Below are positions 1 to 7,237 of a stretch of DNA of 64,000 nt, in pieces. Every line of letters starts with the position of its first letter. Positions within the stretch are counted from its first letter, which is position 1. A model generated the notes under the pieces. That model saw only the letters and a list, made by a program, of their open reading frames with translations. It searched no databases and had not been told where the DNA came from. Source of the stretch: Devosia epidermidihirudinis. GTDB lineage: Bacteria > Pseudomonadota > Alphaproteobacteria > Rhizobiales > Devosiaceae. The translations under genes and the position numbers were made by a program. The stretch covers positions 310,001 through 374,000 of the forward strand of contig NZ_LANJ01000016.1 in NCBI RefSeq assembly GCF_000971295.1. The letters are read 5' to 3'.

Positions 1-2
1 GC

Positions 3-209
3 TTAGATCGGGCCAAGGCCCACAGACCCATTGTGATAGAAGTTGCGGGCGAGCCGTTGGGCGTTGTCGTGCCGCATGCCGAAGGCTACCGGTTTTTGGC
101 CGTGAAGCTTCCAGCCTTCGCCATTGACGGACAGCAGTTCGAAACAGTCGAGAAGGCGCATTTCGCCGTATCGCAGGCTGTGCGTAAGGGAACAGCCGAC
201 GCCGCGTAA
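3..209 (+). CDS. C-terminal end of an unidentified small protein (partial)
   Basis: An open frame enters from the left edge and stops with TAA at 207-209, giving 68 residues. The sequence reads like a compact beta-rich domain (...RPIVIEVAGEPLGVVVP..., then GYRFLAVKLPAF) followed by a short helix. No catalytic motif or membrane segment is visible and I do not recognise the family. The frame has no convincing internal start, so the 5' end lies outside the window. It converges on the small minus-strand gene at 233-436, with only 23 bases between the stops. Coding is supported by the clean frame and codon use like the neighbours; the opposite-strand frame over the same bases looks like a shadow. 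Confidence 0.6.
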   Translation, partial: LDRAKAHRPIVIEVAGEPLGVVVPHAEGYRFLAVKLPAFAIDGQQFETVEKAHFAVSQAVRKGTADAA

Positions 210-232
210 GCGCAGCGTCGGACCCACTTTAT

Positions 233-436
233 TTAGTCGTCATTGGTGGAATTGAGTTCGCTCGGCCGCTTGCCCTCGGCAGTCGGTCCGGCTGGTGAAA
301 GACATGCCTCAACGGCATTAGCCAATGCTTCCACGTCGATTTTTGACGCACCGGCTTGCGCCTGGCGGTCAAGCTCTGTCGACAAAGCGGAGACGAGCGC
401 CTCGCGGCGCCCGGTGTTTGAACTAGTTGTTTCCAT
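233..436 (-). CDS. small hypothetical protein, 67 aa
   Basis: Read from the ATG at 436 (METTSSNTGRREALVSAL...), this is a polar protein with one predicted amphipathic helix region (about residues 10-50) and a disordered charged tail. It overlaps the end of the upstream 48-residue membrane protein gene by 14 nt, an arrangement suggesting translational coupling. A longer frame starts at 457 but lies further inside the upstream gene. No known domain or catalytic motif was recognised. Being small it could be a chance frame; the overlap with a believable gene and the absence of a competing frame on the other strand favour it modestly. Confidence 0.45.
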   Translation of the reverse strand: METTSSNTGRREALVSALSTELDRQAQAGASKIDVEALANAVEACLSPAGPTAEGKRPSELNSTNDD

Positions 437-569
437 TGATGGAAAGCCCGCCGTCATCTACCCGCACTTCAATGCCAGGGCGCGACTGCTGCTGGTAGGT
501 GTAGATACCAAAGCCCACGACAGCCACCAGCAGGATGGCGATAACAGCATAAAGACCATTGCGATTCAT
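423..569 (-). CDS. small single-span membrane protein, 48 aa
   Basis: The ATG at 569 is preceded by AGGAG, 6 nt upstream, which decides this start over the longer frame reaching 674. The product has a short cytoplasmic start (MNRNGLY), one transmembrane helix (about residues 7-24, AVIAILLVAVVGFGIYTY) and a polar tail ending DDGGLSINGNN. Small proteins of this layout are common in Hyphomicrobiales and are usually left as hypothetical. It follows phnN on the same strand after a gap of about 50 nt and overlaps the next small gene by 14 nt, so the two may be one transcript. Function is unknown; an inner-membrane location is inferred from the helix. Confidence 0.6.
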   Translation of the reverse strand: MNRNGLYAVIAILLVAVVGFGIYTYQQQSRPGIEVRVDDGGLSINGNN

Positions 570-621
570 GAGAACTCCTGACGCTAGATTATGCTGGTCA
601 ACGCACAACTTGCCGTCTGGT

Positions 622-1188
622 TCACTCAACAGCCGCAATTGCTCGCAGCGCCAAGACAAAGGCAGTAACGCCAATAGCCAGTGAGCCGGAATTGTCGATG
701 ATAACAGGTGAAATCCCGGCGGGAACCGGGCCGCTCTCTCGCGCCAGACGTGCCGTCACCTGATCGGCGCTTTCGCGTCCGCGCGAAATCAGTCGTTCGG
801 CGCGCAGGGAAATCTCGGCCGTGATCAGCACGACCGAACAGGCGGGATACTTTTCGCGCGCTGCGCCGATGATATGGCGCGAGACATTGGCCACCACGGT
901 TTTGCCAAGGGCGATATCGGTTTCAAGGCTGATCGGCAGCCCGTAGCGCAGATTGTGCGCATCCCAGGTCAGCGCGAAGCGGCCGGCGTCTTCAGCAAGC
1001 CGGAAGTCCTCAACCTCCATGCTGTCGTGGTCTTCGACCTCGGCATCGGCGGGGCGCGTCACGGTGCGGCGGACAAAGACAAAGCGCTTGTCATTGTCCA
1101 GCGCCTTGCGCGCGCCATTGATGAGACTGTCCTTTCCGACACCGGATGGACCCACGACCAGAACGAGTGAACCGAGTGGTCGTGCCAT
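622..1188 (-). CDS. phnN: ribose 1,5-bisphosphate phosphokinase PhnN
   Basis: PhnN phosphorylates ribose 1,5-bisphosphate with ATP to give PRPP, the last step of the C-P lyase route, returning the ribose moiety to nucleotide metabolism. The protein (188 aa from the ATG at 1188) has a guanylate-kinase-like fold with P-loop GPSGVGKDS at residues 13-21 and a basic RRTVTRP stretch around residues 40-46, as expected for PhnN. The frame can also start at a TTG at 1194 overlapping the phnM stop; the ATG, preceded by GGTGAG, is preferred. It is translationally coupled to phnM (2-nt gap). The C-P lyase core genes phnGHIJKL are not in this window, so they must lie elsewhere or be absent. Confidence 0.88.
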   Translation of the reverse strand: MARPLGSLVLVVGPSGVGKDSLINGARKALDNDKRFVFVRRTVTRPADAEVEDHDSMEVEDFRLAEDAGRFALTWDAHNLRYGLPISLETDIALGKTVVANVSRHIIGAAREKYPACSVVLITAEISLRAERLISRGRESADQVTARLARESGPVPAGISPVIIDNSGSLAIGVTAFVLALRAIAAVE

Positions 1189-1190
1189 GG

Positions 1191-2327
1191 TCAACTCACC
1201 CGCTGTCCCTGGCGCCAGACGCCACGCACCACTGCCATCTCGCCCACCATTTTGACTCGTACCAGATCGGCACGCTTGCCGATGGCAATCTCGCCACGAT
1301 CATCGAGGCCGGCGGCCTTCGCCGGATTGCGGGTTACCGTTGCCAAAGCCTTTGAGAGGCTGAGCCCCTCAACCCGGCGTGGCAGCAGAAAGGCTGCCTG
1401 CAGCAATGCGAAAGGCACATAGTCCGAACTCAGAATGTCCAATAGCTCCGCCCGTACCAAATCGGTTGCAGAGATATTGCCTGAATGCGAGCGCCCGCGC
1501 ACCACGTTTGGCGCGCCCATCAGAATAGCAAGCCCGGCATCGTGGGCAGCGGCGGCTGCCTCCAGCGTTGTCGGGAATTCAGCAATCGCGACGCCGTCGG
1601 TTGCGGCCTCTTCGACATGCGCGAGCGTCGCATCGTCATGGCTCGCAAGCGGCAAGCCGAGGACCTTGGCACGCGCCACAATGGCCTTGCGATGGGGCTG
1701 TGCGTAGCGCTCATGCTGGGCCAATGCGTTGGCGAGGTACTGCTCAACCTCAGCCTCGGTCGTGCCCATCTTGGTTTTGTAGAAGAGCTTATAGGCCTCC
1801 ATCGACAAAAACTGCCGCTGGCCGGGGGTATGATCCATCAGCGAGGCCAGTCGGGTCGTCGGATGATCGGCAAAAGCCTCGAAATGATCCAGCACGTCGT
1901 GACTGGGCAATTCGCAGCGCAGATGGATCAGATGCTCGGCGCGCAGCCAGCCCTGCGCATTGCCGGTGCGAATGGCGTTGACCAGCTTGGCGGCATGAAT
2001 TTTCATGTCGGGCAGATCGAGGTCGGAGCCGATACGCACGGCATCGAACACAGTGGTGATGCCCGAACCAGCCACCTGCACGTCATGGGCATGCAGCGAT
2101 GCCAGCGGATCCCAAAACACGCCGGGGCGGGGGCGATAATGGTTCTCCAAATGATCGGTGTGCAGCTCGACCAGGCCAGGGATTAGGTAGTCGCCCTCAA
2201 GATCCTCGCCGACACCGGACGGGCCGGTGGACATATCCGAGATCAGATCATCGTTGACCGATAGTGCGCCCTCGATGACCCCATCAGCGAGTACAAGCTT
2301 CGCGTTGCGGAAGGCACTCGAACCCAT
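1191..2327 (-). CDS. phnM: alpha-D-ribose 1-methylphosphonate 5-triphosphate diphosphatase PhnM
   Basis: PhnM is an amidohydrolase-superfamily enzyme that removes pyrophosphate from ribose 1-methylphosphonate 5-triphosphate, preparing the C-P lyase substrate in the cytoplasm. The 378-residue protein has the metal-binding motif HTDHLE at residues 56-61 after the IPGLVELH strand, and a C-terminal amidohydrolase segment (ITRNPAKAAGLDDRGEIAIGKR-like, followed by DLV). Length matches the family. The start ATG overlaps the stop of the upstream DUF1045 gene as ATGA (2327-2329), and the stop lies just before the phnN start, so DUF1045-phnM-phnN is one operon reading leftward. Regulation is not visible here; the likely promoter is in the 130-bp gap upstream of 3019. 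Confidence 0.9.
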   Translation of the reverse strand: MGSSAFRNAKLVLADGVIEGALSVNDDLISDMSTGPSGVGEDLEGDYLIPGLVELHTDHLENHYRPRPGVFWDPLASLHAHDVQVAGSGITTVFDAVRIGSDLDLPDMKIHAAKLVNAIRTGNAQGWLRAEHLIHLRCELPSHDVLDHFEAFADHPTTRLASLMDHTPGQRQFLSMEAYKLFYKTKMGTTEAEVEQYLANALAQHERYAQPHRKAIVARAKVLGLPLASHDDATLAHVEEAATDGVAIAEFPTTLEAAAAAHDAGLAILMGAPNVVRGRSHSGNISATDLVRAELLDILSSDYVPFALLQAAFLLPRRVEGLSLSKALATVTRNPAKAAGLDDRGEIAIGKRADLVRVKMVGEMAVVRGVWRQGQRVS

Positions 2328-3019
2328 CAGGCAGACGCTCCCAGCTTGAAGTCGGCGATGCGACGGAACGGCTTGCCGGCATCTGCCTCGTGAAACAGCG
2401 ACAGGCGATCGAGGATGACAGGTTCATCGAGCACCGGCGCAAACCAGGTGGTGGCTGCGCGAGCGATGTCGTGCGCGTCCTCCTCGGTAAGCCGGTCACT
2501 GAGCGTCATGTGGAACTGAAATTCCTCGAACACATAGGGATAGCCATAGGCGTCAAGCAATTCAATCTGCCGCTCGGTCAGCCCTTTGCTGGCGCGGGCC
2601 GCACGATCCTTGACCGTCATTGGCGCGCGCAAAGGGTCGAAACTCTCAACAACATGCGCCGCAAAATCCTGCAGCGCTTCGTTCGCCTCGGGTACCAACG
2701 CCAGAAATCCTTGCAAGGATGCCAGCTTCAGCGGGCCCAGATTGACCGGCTCATGCTGCACTACAAAATCGGCGAGGGCTGTGCGGAGATCGGCTTCGCT
2801 CGTATCCTCGACCAAGGCCATCGGCGCCTTGATGGTGGCGTGGAAACCATAGCGGTTGGCCGACTGGGTCAGGTTGAGCAGGCGCGGGCGGTCGATGCCG
2901 GCCACGGGGCCATCAAAGAGATCGCCACTGGCCGGGTCGCGGCCAAGCCATGTGCAGGCGCGTTCCCACAAAGTGCCAGTCGCTGCCGGGGCGAAATAGA
3001 TCGCGAATCGTTCTGTCAT
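2327..3019 (-). CDS. DUF1045 phosphonate-associated 2H phosphoesterase-like protein
   Basis: This 230-residue protein belongs to the family found with phn genes (putative phosphonate metabolism protein, DUF1045). Two HxT motifs typical of 2H phosphoesterases are present: H60-A-T62 and H170-M-T172, about 110 residues apart. From fold knowledge it probably acts on a cyclic or 2',3'-type phosphodiester such as the ribose 1,2-cyclic phosphate made by C-P lyase, a job done by PhnP in other bacteria; this is inference. It is the first gene of the DUF1045-phnM-phnN operon and overlaps phnM by 3 nt. The ATG at 3019 is preceded by AAGGAG. The shared upstream gap with the divergent glycerate kinase gene probably holds both promoters. 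Confidence 0.82.
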   Translation of the reverse strand: MTERFAIYFAPAATGTLWERACTWLGRDPASGDLFDGPVAGIDRPRLLNLTQSANRYGFHATIKAPMALVEDTSEADLRTALADFVVQHEPVNLGPLKLASLQGFLALVPEANEALQDFAAHVVESFDPLRAPMTVKDRAARASKGLTERQIELLDAYGYPYVFEEFQFHMTLSDRLTEEDAHDIARAATTWFAPVLDEPVILDRLSLFHEADAGKPFRRIADFKLGASA

Positions 3020-3149
3020 GGGAACTCCTTGCCCAGCGCGCTAGACCAATGATGTGTCGACGGTTTGACACTTGCTGGACAGTCCCCACCGCATGTCCAC
3101 TAATGCTGGCTATCCTTGCCAGCCTCGAATCGCAAGAAGGGAGCCACCA

Positions 3150-4403
3150 TTGGACCGTAGCCTGCTGCTCGAGATGTTTCACCATGCGGTAGCGCAGGCG
3201 CAACCCTCGCTCGCTGTTCGGCTCAATCTGCCGCAGCGACCCTTGGGGCGCACGGTGGTGATTGGCGCAGGCAAAGCCTCGGCGCAAATGGCGCGGGCGT
3301 TTGAGGCGGCCTGGGATGGTCCGCTCACCGGGTTGGTGGTGACGCGTTATGGCTATGCCGCGCCATGCGAGCGCATTGAAATTGTCGAGGCCTCCCATCC
3401 CGTGCCCGATGAGGCCGGATTTCTGGCTGCCCGCCGCATCATGGAAACAGTATCCGGGTTGGGGCCAAACGATCTTGTGGTCGCGCTGATCTCTGGCGGT
3501 GGTTCGTCCTTGTTGCCAGCGCCGGCCCCGGGTCTGACACTCGATGACGAGCAGGCCATCAACCGCATGCTGTTGGCATCGGGCGCACCAATCGGGGTGA
3601 TGAACCTCATTCGCAATCAGTTCTCCGTCATCAAGGGTGGGCGCTTGGCGGCGCGCTGTGCACCTGCGCAGGTGGCGACCCTGGTGGTGTCAGACGTTCC
3701 GGGCGACGACCCGGCCGTTGTTGCGTCCGGGCCAACCATCCCGCTGGCAGGCACGCGCGAGCTGGCGCGCAAATACGTCAATCTCCACCGGCTGGACCTG
3801 CCCCCGGCGGCCGCGCGCCTTCTGGCCGGGGAAGACAATCTCGCTCCCCTTCCCAATGATCCGGCGTTTGCCCGCAACAGCGTCCGCACCATCGCCTCGG
3901 CGACGCTCTCGCTCGATGCTGCAGCAACGCTTGCACGACAGCGCGGCATTGAGGCCGCAGTCCTTTCAGATTCCATCGAAGGGGAGTCGCGCGATGTGGC
4001 GCAGGTGCATGCGGCTATGGCGCGCGAGATCGCCCTGCGTAATCGCCCCTTCAACAAGCCCGTCGTGCTGCTTTCGGGCGGAGAGACCACCGTCACCTTG
4101 CGCGGCAATGGTCGGGGCGGACGCAACGCTGAATTTCTGCTGGCGCTGGCGATCGCCATTGATGGGCTCGAGGGCGTGACGGCCTTGGCTGCTGATACCG
4201 ACGGCATTGACGGCTCGGAAGACAATGCGGGCGCCTATGTGGATGGCACGACGGCCACGCGCCTGCGTCACGCCGGCATCGACCCGCAGGCTGCCCTGGC
4301 CAACAACGACGCCTATTCGGCCTTTGCAGCGATTGGTGACTTGCTGGTGACCGGGCCTACGGGCACGAATGTGAATGACTTTCGCGCGATTATCATCCGG
4401 TAG
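3150..4403 (+). CDS. glycerate 2-kinase / hydroxypyruvate reductase-type (MOFRL family)
   Basis: The protein belongs to the GckA/TtuD family, which phosphorylates D-glycerate to 2-phosphoglycerate (older annotation: hydroxypyruvate reductase). The DUF4147 N-terminal domain carries VVIGAGKAS (about residues 36-44) and ISGGGSSLLPAP (114-125), and the C-terminal MOFRL domain carries LLSGGETTVTL and GRGGRNAEFLLALA. The longest frame starts at 3072, but a TTG at 3150 behind AAGAAGGGAG gives 417 aa, matching the usual 410-430, so TTG is preferred. It leads a compact plus-strand operon: 9 nt to the VOC gene, then the galactose dehydrogenase. The grouping suggests sugar or sugar-acid breakdown feeding 2-phosphoglycerate into glycolysis. 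Confidence 0.85.
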   Translation: MDRSLLLEMFHHAVAQAQPSLAVRLNLPQRPLGRTVVIGAGKASAQMARAFEAAWDGPLTGLVVTRYGYAAPCERIEIVEASHPVPDEAGFLAARRIMETVSGLGPNDLVVALISGGGSSLLPAPAPGLTLDDEQAINRMLLASGAPIGVMNLIRNQFSVIKGGRLAARCAPAQVATLVVSDVPGDDPAVVASGPTIPLAGTRELARKYVNLHRLDLPPAAARLLAGEDNLAPLPNDPAFARNSVRTIASATLSLDAAATLARQRGIEAAVLSDSIEGESRDVAQVHAAMAREIALRNRPFNKPVVLLSGGETTVTLRGNGRGGRNAEFLLALAIAIDGLEGVTALAADTDGIDGSEDNAGAYVDGTTATRLRHAGIDPQAALANNDAYSAFAAIGDLLVTGPTGTNVNDFRAIIIR

Positions 4404-4412
4404 GAGAGAGCT

Positions 4413-4763
4413 ATGGCAAAGGCTGTTGGCATTGGCGGCGTCTTCTTTCGCGCCCGCGACACCGAGGCGCTGGCCGCCTGGTATGAAACCCATCTGGGTA
4501 TCACCGGCTTCTGGGATCAGGCGGCGGGACTGACCGTGTTCGCGCCGTTCAAAGCCGATACAGACTACTTCCCCGCCGACCGCCAGTTCATGCTGAATTT
4601 CCGCGTCGATGATCTCGATGGGCTCATTGCCCAGCTCACCGCGGCTGGCATCGCGGTCGAGACGCGCCCCGATGAATGGGACACTACCGAGACCGGTCGC
4701 TTCGCCCGTATCTCCGATCCCGAGGGTAGTCCCATCGAGTTGTGGCAGCCGCCCGAAGACTGA
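4413..4763 (+). CDS. VOC (glyoxalase/dioxygenase fold) family protein
   Basis: A 116-residue single VOC unit with two beta-alpha-beta-beta-beta modules: GIGGVFFRARDTEALAAWY at the N-terminus and FARISDPEGSPIELWQP at the C-terminus. The closing E of IELW sits where VOC proteins bind metal, but too few metal-ligand positions can be assigned to name a reaction. The start ATG lies 9 nt after the glycerate kinase stop and is preceded by GGAGAG, so the two are probably co-transcribed. Proteins of this subgroup are often called glyoxalase or bleomycin-resistance-like without evidence of either function. In this context a small sugar-derived aldehyde or dicarbonyl could be the substrate, which is speculative. 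Confidence 0.8.
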   Translation: MAKAVGIGGVFFRARDTEALAAWYETHLGITGFWDQAAGLTVFAPFKADTDYFPADRQFMLNFRVDDLDGLIAQLTAAGIAVETRPDEWDTTETGRFARISDPEGSPIELWQPPED

Positions 4764-4858
4764 TCGTCAAATAGTCATACAAATTCACGCGGCGGGACTT
4801 GGCAGACCCCGCTGGCGTCTGCTCTATACCGCCCTCAGTTTCCGAGGAGAGCTGCCGC

Positions 4859-5797
4859 ATGGCCAAGCGCAAGATTGCAATTATCGGTGTGGGCAAGATC
4901 GCACAGGACCAGCACCTGCCGGTCATCGATCGGTCCGATGATTTCGAGCTGGCGGCGACCGTCTCGACCCGGGGCCTCGGCCACAATGGCCTGCCTGTCT
5001 TCAAGACTCCCGCCGAGCTTTATGCGACCATGCCCGAAGTCTCGCTGATCTCGATCTGCACACCGCCCGGTATTCGCCATCAGTATGTCCGCGAGGCGCT
5101 CGACGTCGGCAAGGACGTGATGATGGAAAAGCCGCCCACCACGACCATTTCCGAGCTGGATGACTTGATCGCCCACGCCAAACGGCTGGATCGCGTGCTC
5201 TACCAAACCTGGCATAGCCAATATAATCCAGCGGTGGACCGGACCAAGGCGATCCTTGCCGAGCAGGGCGTCAAATCGGTGCGCATCGATTGGCGCGAAA
5301 GCGTGCGCAAATGGCACCCCGATCAGGATTGGGTCTGGGAGCCCGGTGGGTTCGGTGTCTGCGATCCCGGCATGAATTCGCTGTCGATCTTCACCAAGAT
5401 CCTGCCTTTCCCGGTTTTTGTCGAAAGCTCCAGACTGACCTTTCCGGCCAACCGGCAGACGCCCGTTGATGTAGAAATCGTCTTCAGGTCTGGTCAACTG
5501 CACAAGCCCAAGCTATCGGCAGGCTTCAACTGGCTGGAAGAGAGCGGCGAGATTTGGACGGTGCAGATCGAGACTGGCACCGGCGATGTCCTCAAGCTTG
5601 AGGGCGGTGGCCGCACCCTGCGCATCAATGACGAGATCGTGCTGCAACATGGCGATGACGAATATGCCGCCATGTATGAGCACTTCGCGCGCCTGCTCGA
5701 CGAGCACAAAAGCGATGTCGACGCTGCGCCGCTGCGTCTGATGAGCGACGTATTCCTGATGGGGGCGCGCATCAACGGGCCCGCTTTTGAGTGGTAG
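4859..5797 (+). CDS. D-galactose 1-dehydrogenase-type Gfo/Idh/MocA oxidoreductase
   Basis: NAD(P)-dependent oxidation of D-galactose to galactonolactone is the likely reaction. The 312-residue protein has an N-terminal Rossmann fold (IIGVGKIAQDQHLP, residues 8-21) and the family signature MEKPPTTT around residue 90 with catalytic-region K91. The stretch IDWRESVRKWHPDQ followed by WEPGGFGVCDPGMNSLSI closely resembles characterised galactose dehydrogenases of Pseudomonas and rhizobia. The ATG at 4859 behind CGAGGAGAG is chosen over an upstream in-frame start at 4799. It is last in the operon glycerate kinase-VOC-galactose dehydrogenase, suggesting a De Ley-Doudoroff-like galactose route; the dehydratase and aldolase are not in the window. 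An intergenic palindromic repeat follows the stop. Confidence 0.8.
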   Translation: MAKRKIAIIGVGKIAQDQHLPVIDRSDDFELAATVSTRGLGHNGLPVFKTPAELYATMPEVSLISICTPPGIRHQYVREALDVGKDVMMEKPPTTTISELDDLIAHAKRLDRVLYQTWHSQYNPAVDRTKAILAEQGVKSVRIDWRESVRKWHPDQDWVWEPGGFGVCDPGMNSLSIFTKILPFPVFVESSRLTFPANRQTPVDVEIVFRSGQLHKPKLSAGFNWLEESGEIWTVQIETGTGDVLKLEGGGRTLRINDEIVLQHGDDEYAAMYEHFARLLDEHKSDVDAAPLRLMSDVFLMGARINGPAFEW

Positions 5798-5823
5798 GCG
5801 TCTAGCGCGACGTTTTCACCGAG

Positions 5824-5901
5824 CGTCATCACCCGGCTTGTCCGGGTGATCCATCGCCTTGTAGTGGAGAGTGGATTGCCCGGACAAGCCGGGCAATGAC
5901 G
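5824..5901. repeat. palindromic intergenic repeat, family C, copy 1
   Basis: Two hairpins face each other inside a larger inverted repeat: the left arm contains CACCCGGCTTGTCCGGGTG, the right arm GCCCGGACAAGCCGGGC, and the ends are CGTCAT and ATGACG. It fills the gap between the convergent galactose dehydrogenase and aldo/keto reductase genes and probably acts as a two-way terminator. A second copy lies at 35480-35559 in inverted orientation. Confidence 0.85.
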
Positions 5902-5913
5902 ATTGGTCGGGGA

Positions 5914-6855
5914 TTACTTCCCTGCGTCAGTCAGTGCCTTCACGTCGTCTTCGCTCAGCTTCAGACGCACGCCCTTGGCTAGGCTCTGCACCTGCGCGAC
6001 CGAGGTCGCCGATGCAATCGGCGCGCTGACGCCAGGCTGGGCAACGAGCCATGCCAGCGACACTTCGGCGGGCGTCGCGTCATTGGCCTTGGCGACGGTG
6101 TCGAGTGAAGCAAGAATGCTCTGGCCCTTGGCGTCGAGATACTTCTCGATCCCTCCACCGCGCTGGCTTTTGCCGAGGTCGTCCTTGCTGCGGTACTTGC
6201 CGGTGAGGAACCCGGAGGCGAGGCTATAATAGACGATGGTGCCGATATCGTCCTCGAGCACCAGCTTCTGCAGGTCGCCTTCAAACTCGGCGCGATCATA
6301 AAGATTGTAGCGCGGCTGCAGCACATCATAGCCCTGCAGCGACTTGATCACGGCGATCTCATTGGCTTCGCGCACCATGGCAGGCGGAAAGTTCGACGCG
6401 CCGATCACCCGCACCTTGCCCGCCCGAATGAGCGTGTCATAGGCGCCAAGCGTTTCCTCATGGCTGGTTGTCGGGTCAGGCCAGTGGCTGAAATAGAGGT
6501 CGATATAGTCAGTCTGGAGGCGCTTGAGCGACCCTTCGACACCCGCCTTGATGGCTTCGGCGCTGAGCCCGCCCGGCTGATTGGCCGAGTTGACCTTGGT
6601 GAACAGATGCATGGCTTCTCGGTTGCCGCGCGCCTTGAACCAGTTGCCGATGATGGTTTCGCTGAGGCCGGGAGGATTGCCGGGCACCCAATTGGGGTAC
6701 CCTTCGGCCGTGTCAATCGCGGTAAAGCCCGCTTCGGCATAGGCATCGAGAATGTCGAACGCGCCTGCTTGGTCGACGGTCCAGCCAAACACATTGGTCC
6801 CCAGCACCAGAGGTTCAATGACGAGTTCGCTGCGTCCGAGTGGTCGGCGGTCCAT
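5914..6855 (-). CDS. aldo/keto reductase
   Basis: A 313-residue NADPH-dependent aldo/keto reductase with a complete catalytic tetrad in the expected order: D48 and Y53 in AIDTAEGYPNW, K87 in LFTKVNSAN, H124 in DLYFSHWPD. The C-terminal GVSAPIASATSVAQVQS segment is the cofactor-phosphate binding loop. The family reduces aldehydes and ketones to alcohols; the closest type by eye is the YajO/Tas-like general stress group, and no specific substrate can be named. It is monocistronic, convergent with the galactose dehydrogenase and divergent from dppA. The ATG at 6855 is preceded by GGAGAC. Some AKRs act on sugars, so a link to the neighbouring galactose gene is possible but unproven. Confidence 0.87.
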   Translation of the reverse strand: MDRRPLGRSELVIEPLVLGTNVFGWTVDQAGAFDILDAYAEAGFTAIDTAEGYPNWVPGNPPGLSETIIGNWFKARGNREAMHLFTKVNSANQPGGLSAEAIKAGVEGSLKRLQTDYIDLYFSHWPDPTTSHEETLGAYDTLIRAGKVRVIGASNFPPAMVREANEIAVIKSLQGYDVLQPRYNLYDRAEFEGDLQKLVLEDDIGTIVYYSLASGFLTGKYRSKDDLGKSQRGGGIEKYLDAKGQSILASLDTVAKANDATPAEVSLAWLVAQPGVSAPIASATSVAQVQSLAKGVRLKLSEDDVKALTDAGK

Positions 6856-7237
6856 GATAAGTCTCCATTGTTGGCTGATAGCAAAACGCCGCTGGAGGCA
6901 TTCCGTTCGATCTTTGAGGCGCGTCCGGTGCCTTTTTCAGGTGCGGACTGCGCATCAAAATCAAATTGTGAACTAAAGTGAGAACTCTCTTCCAGCGGCA
7001 AGATGAGGCGGAGTTTGATCGACTGGAACACCCGCAAAGGGCGTGGTCAAGCCACGACAAGTGTGGCGAACGGTTCATTCTCAATCCGTCCAATTCTGTG
7101 GAATGGCCTTGTTGCCGTCATCAGATTGACCAAATGGTCAAACTCAACCATTGCGCTCCCATGGATTCTACGCTTTGTTGGCGGCCAAGCTCTGGTCTAC
7201 ACGCCCGGGCGCTAAAAACTATCGGGAGAAAACATTC
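6856..7237. promoter_or_regulatory. divergent control region of the aldo/keto reductase and dpp operon
   Basis: This 382-bp gap separates two divergent genes and holds no convincing gene. It contains the perfect spaced palindrome TTGACCA-AA-TGGTCAA at 7126-7141, a plausible dimeric repressor site about 100 bp before the dppA start. The dppA ribosome-binding site is GGGAGAA at 7224-7230. Which regulator binds is unknown; GntR-type operators often have this shape. Confidence 0.5.
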
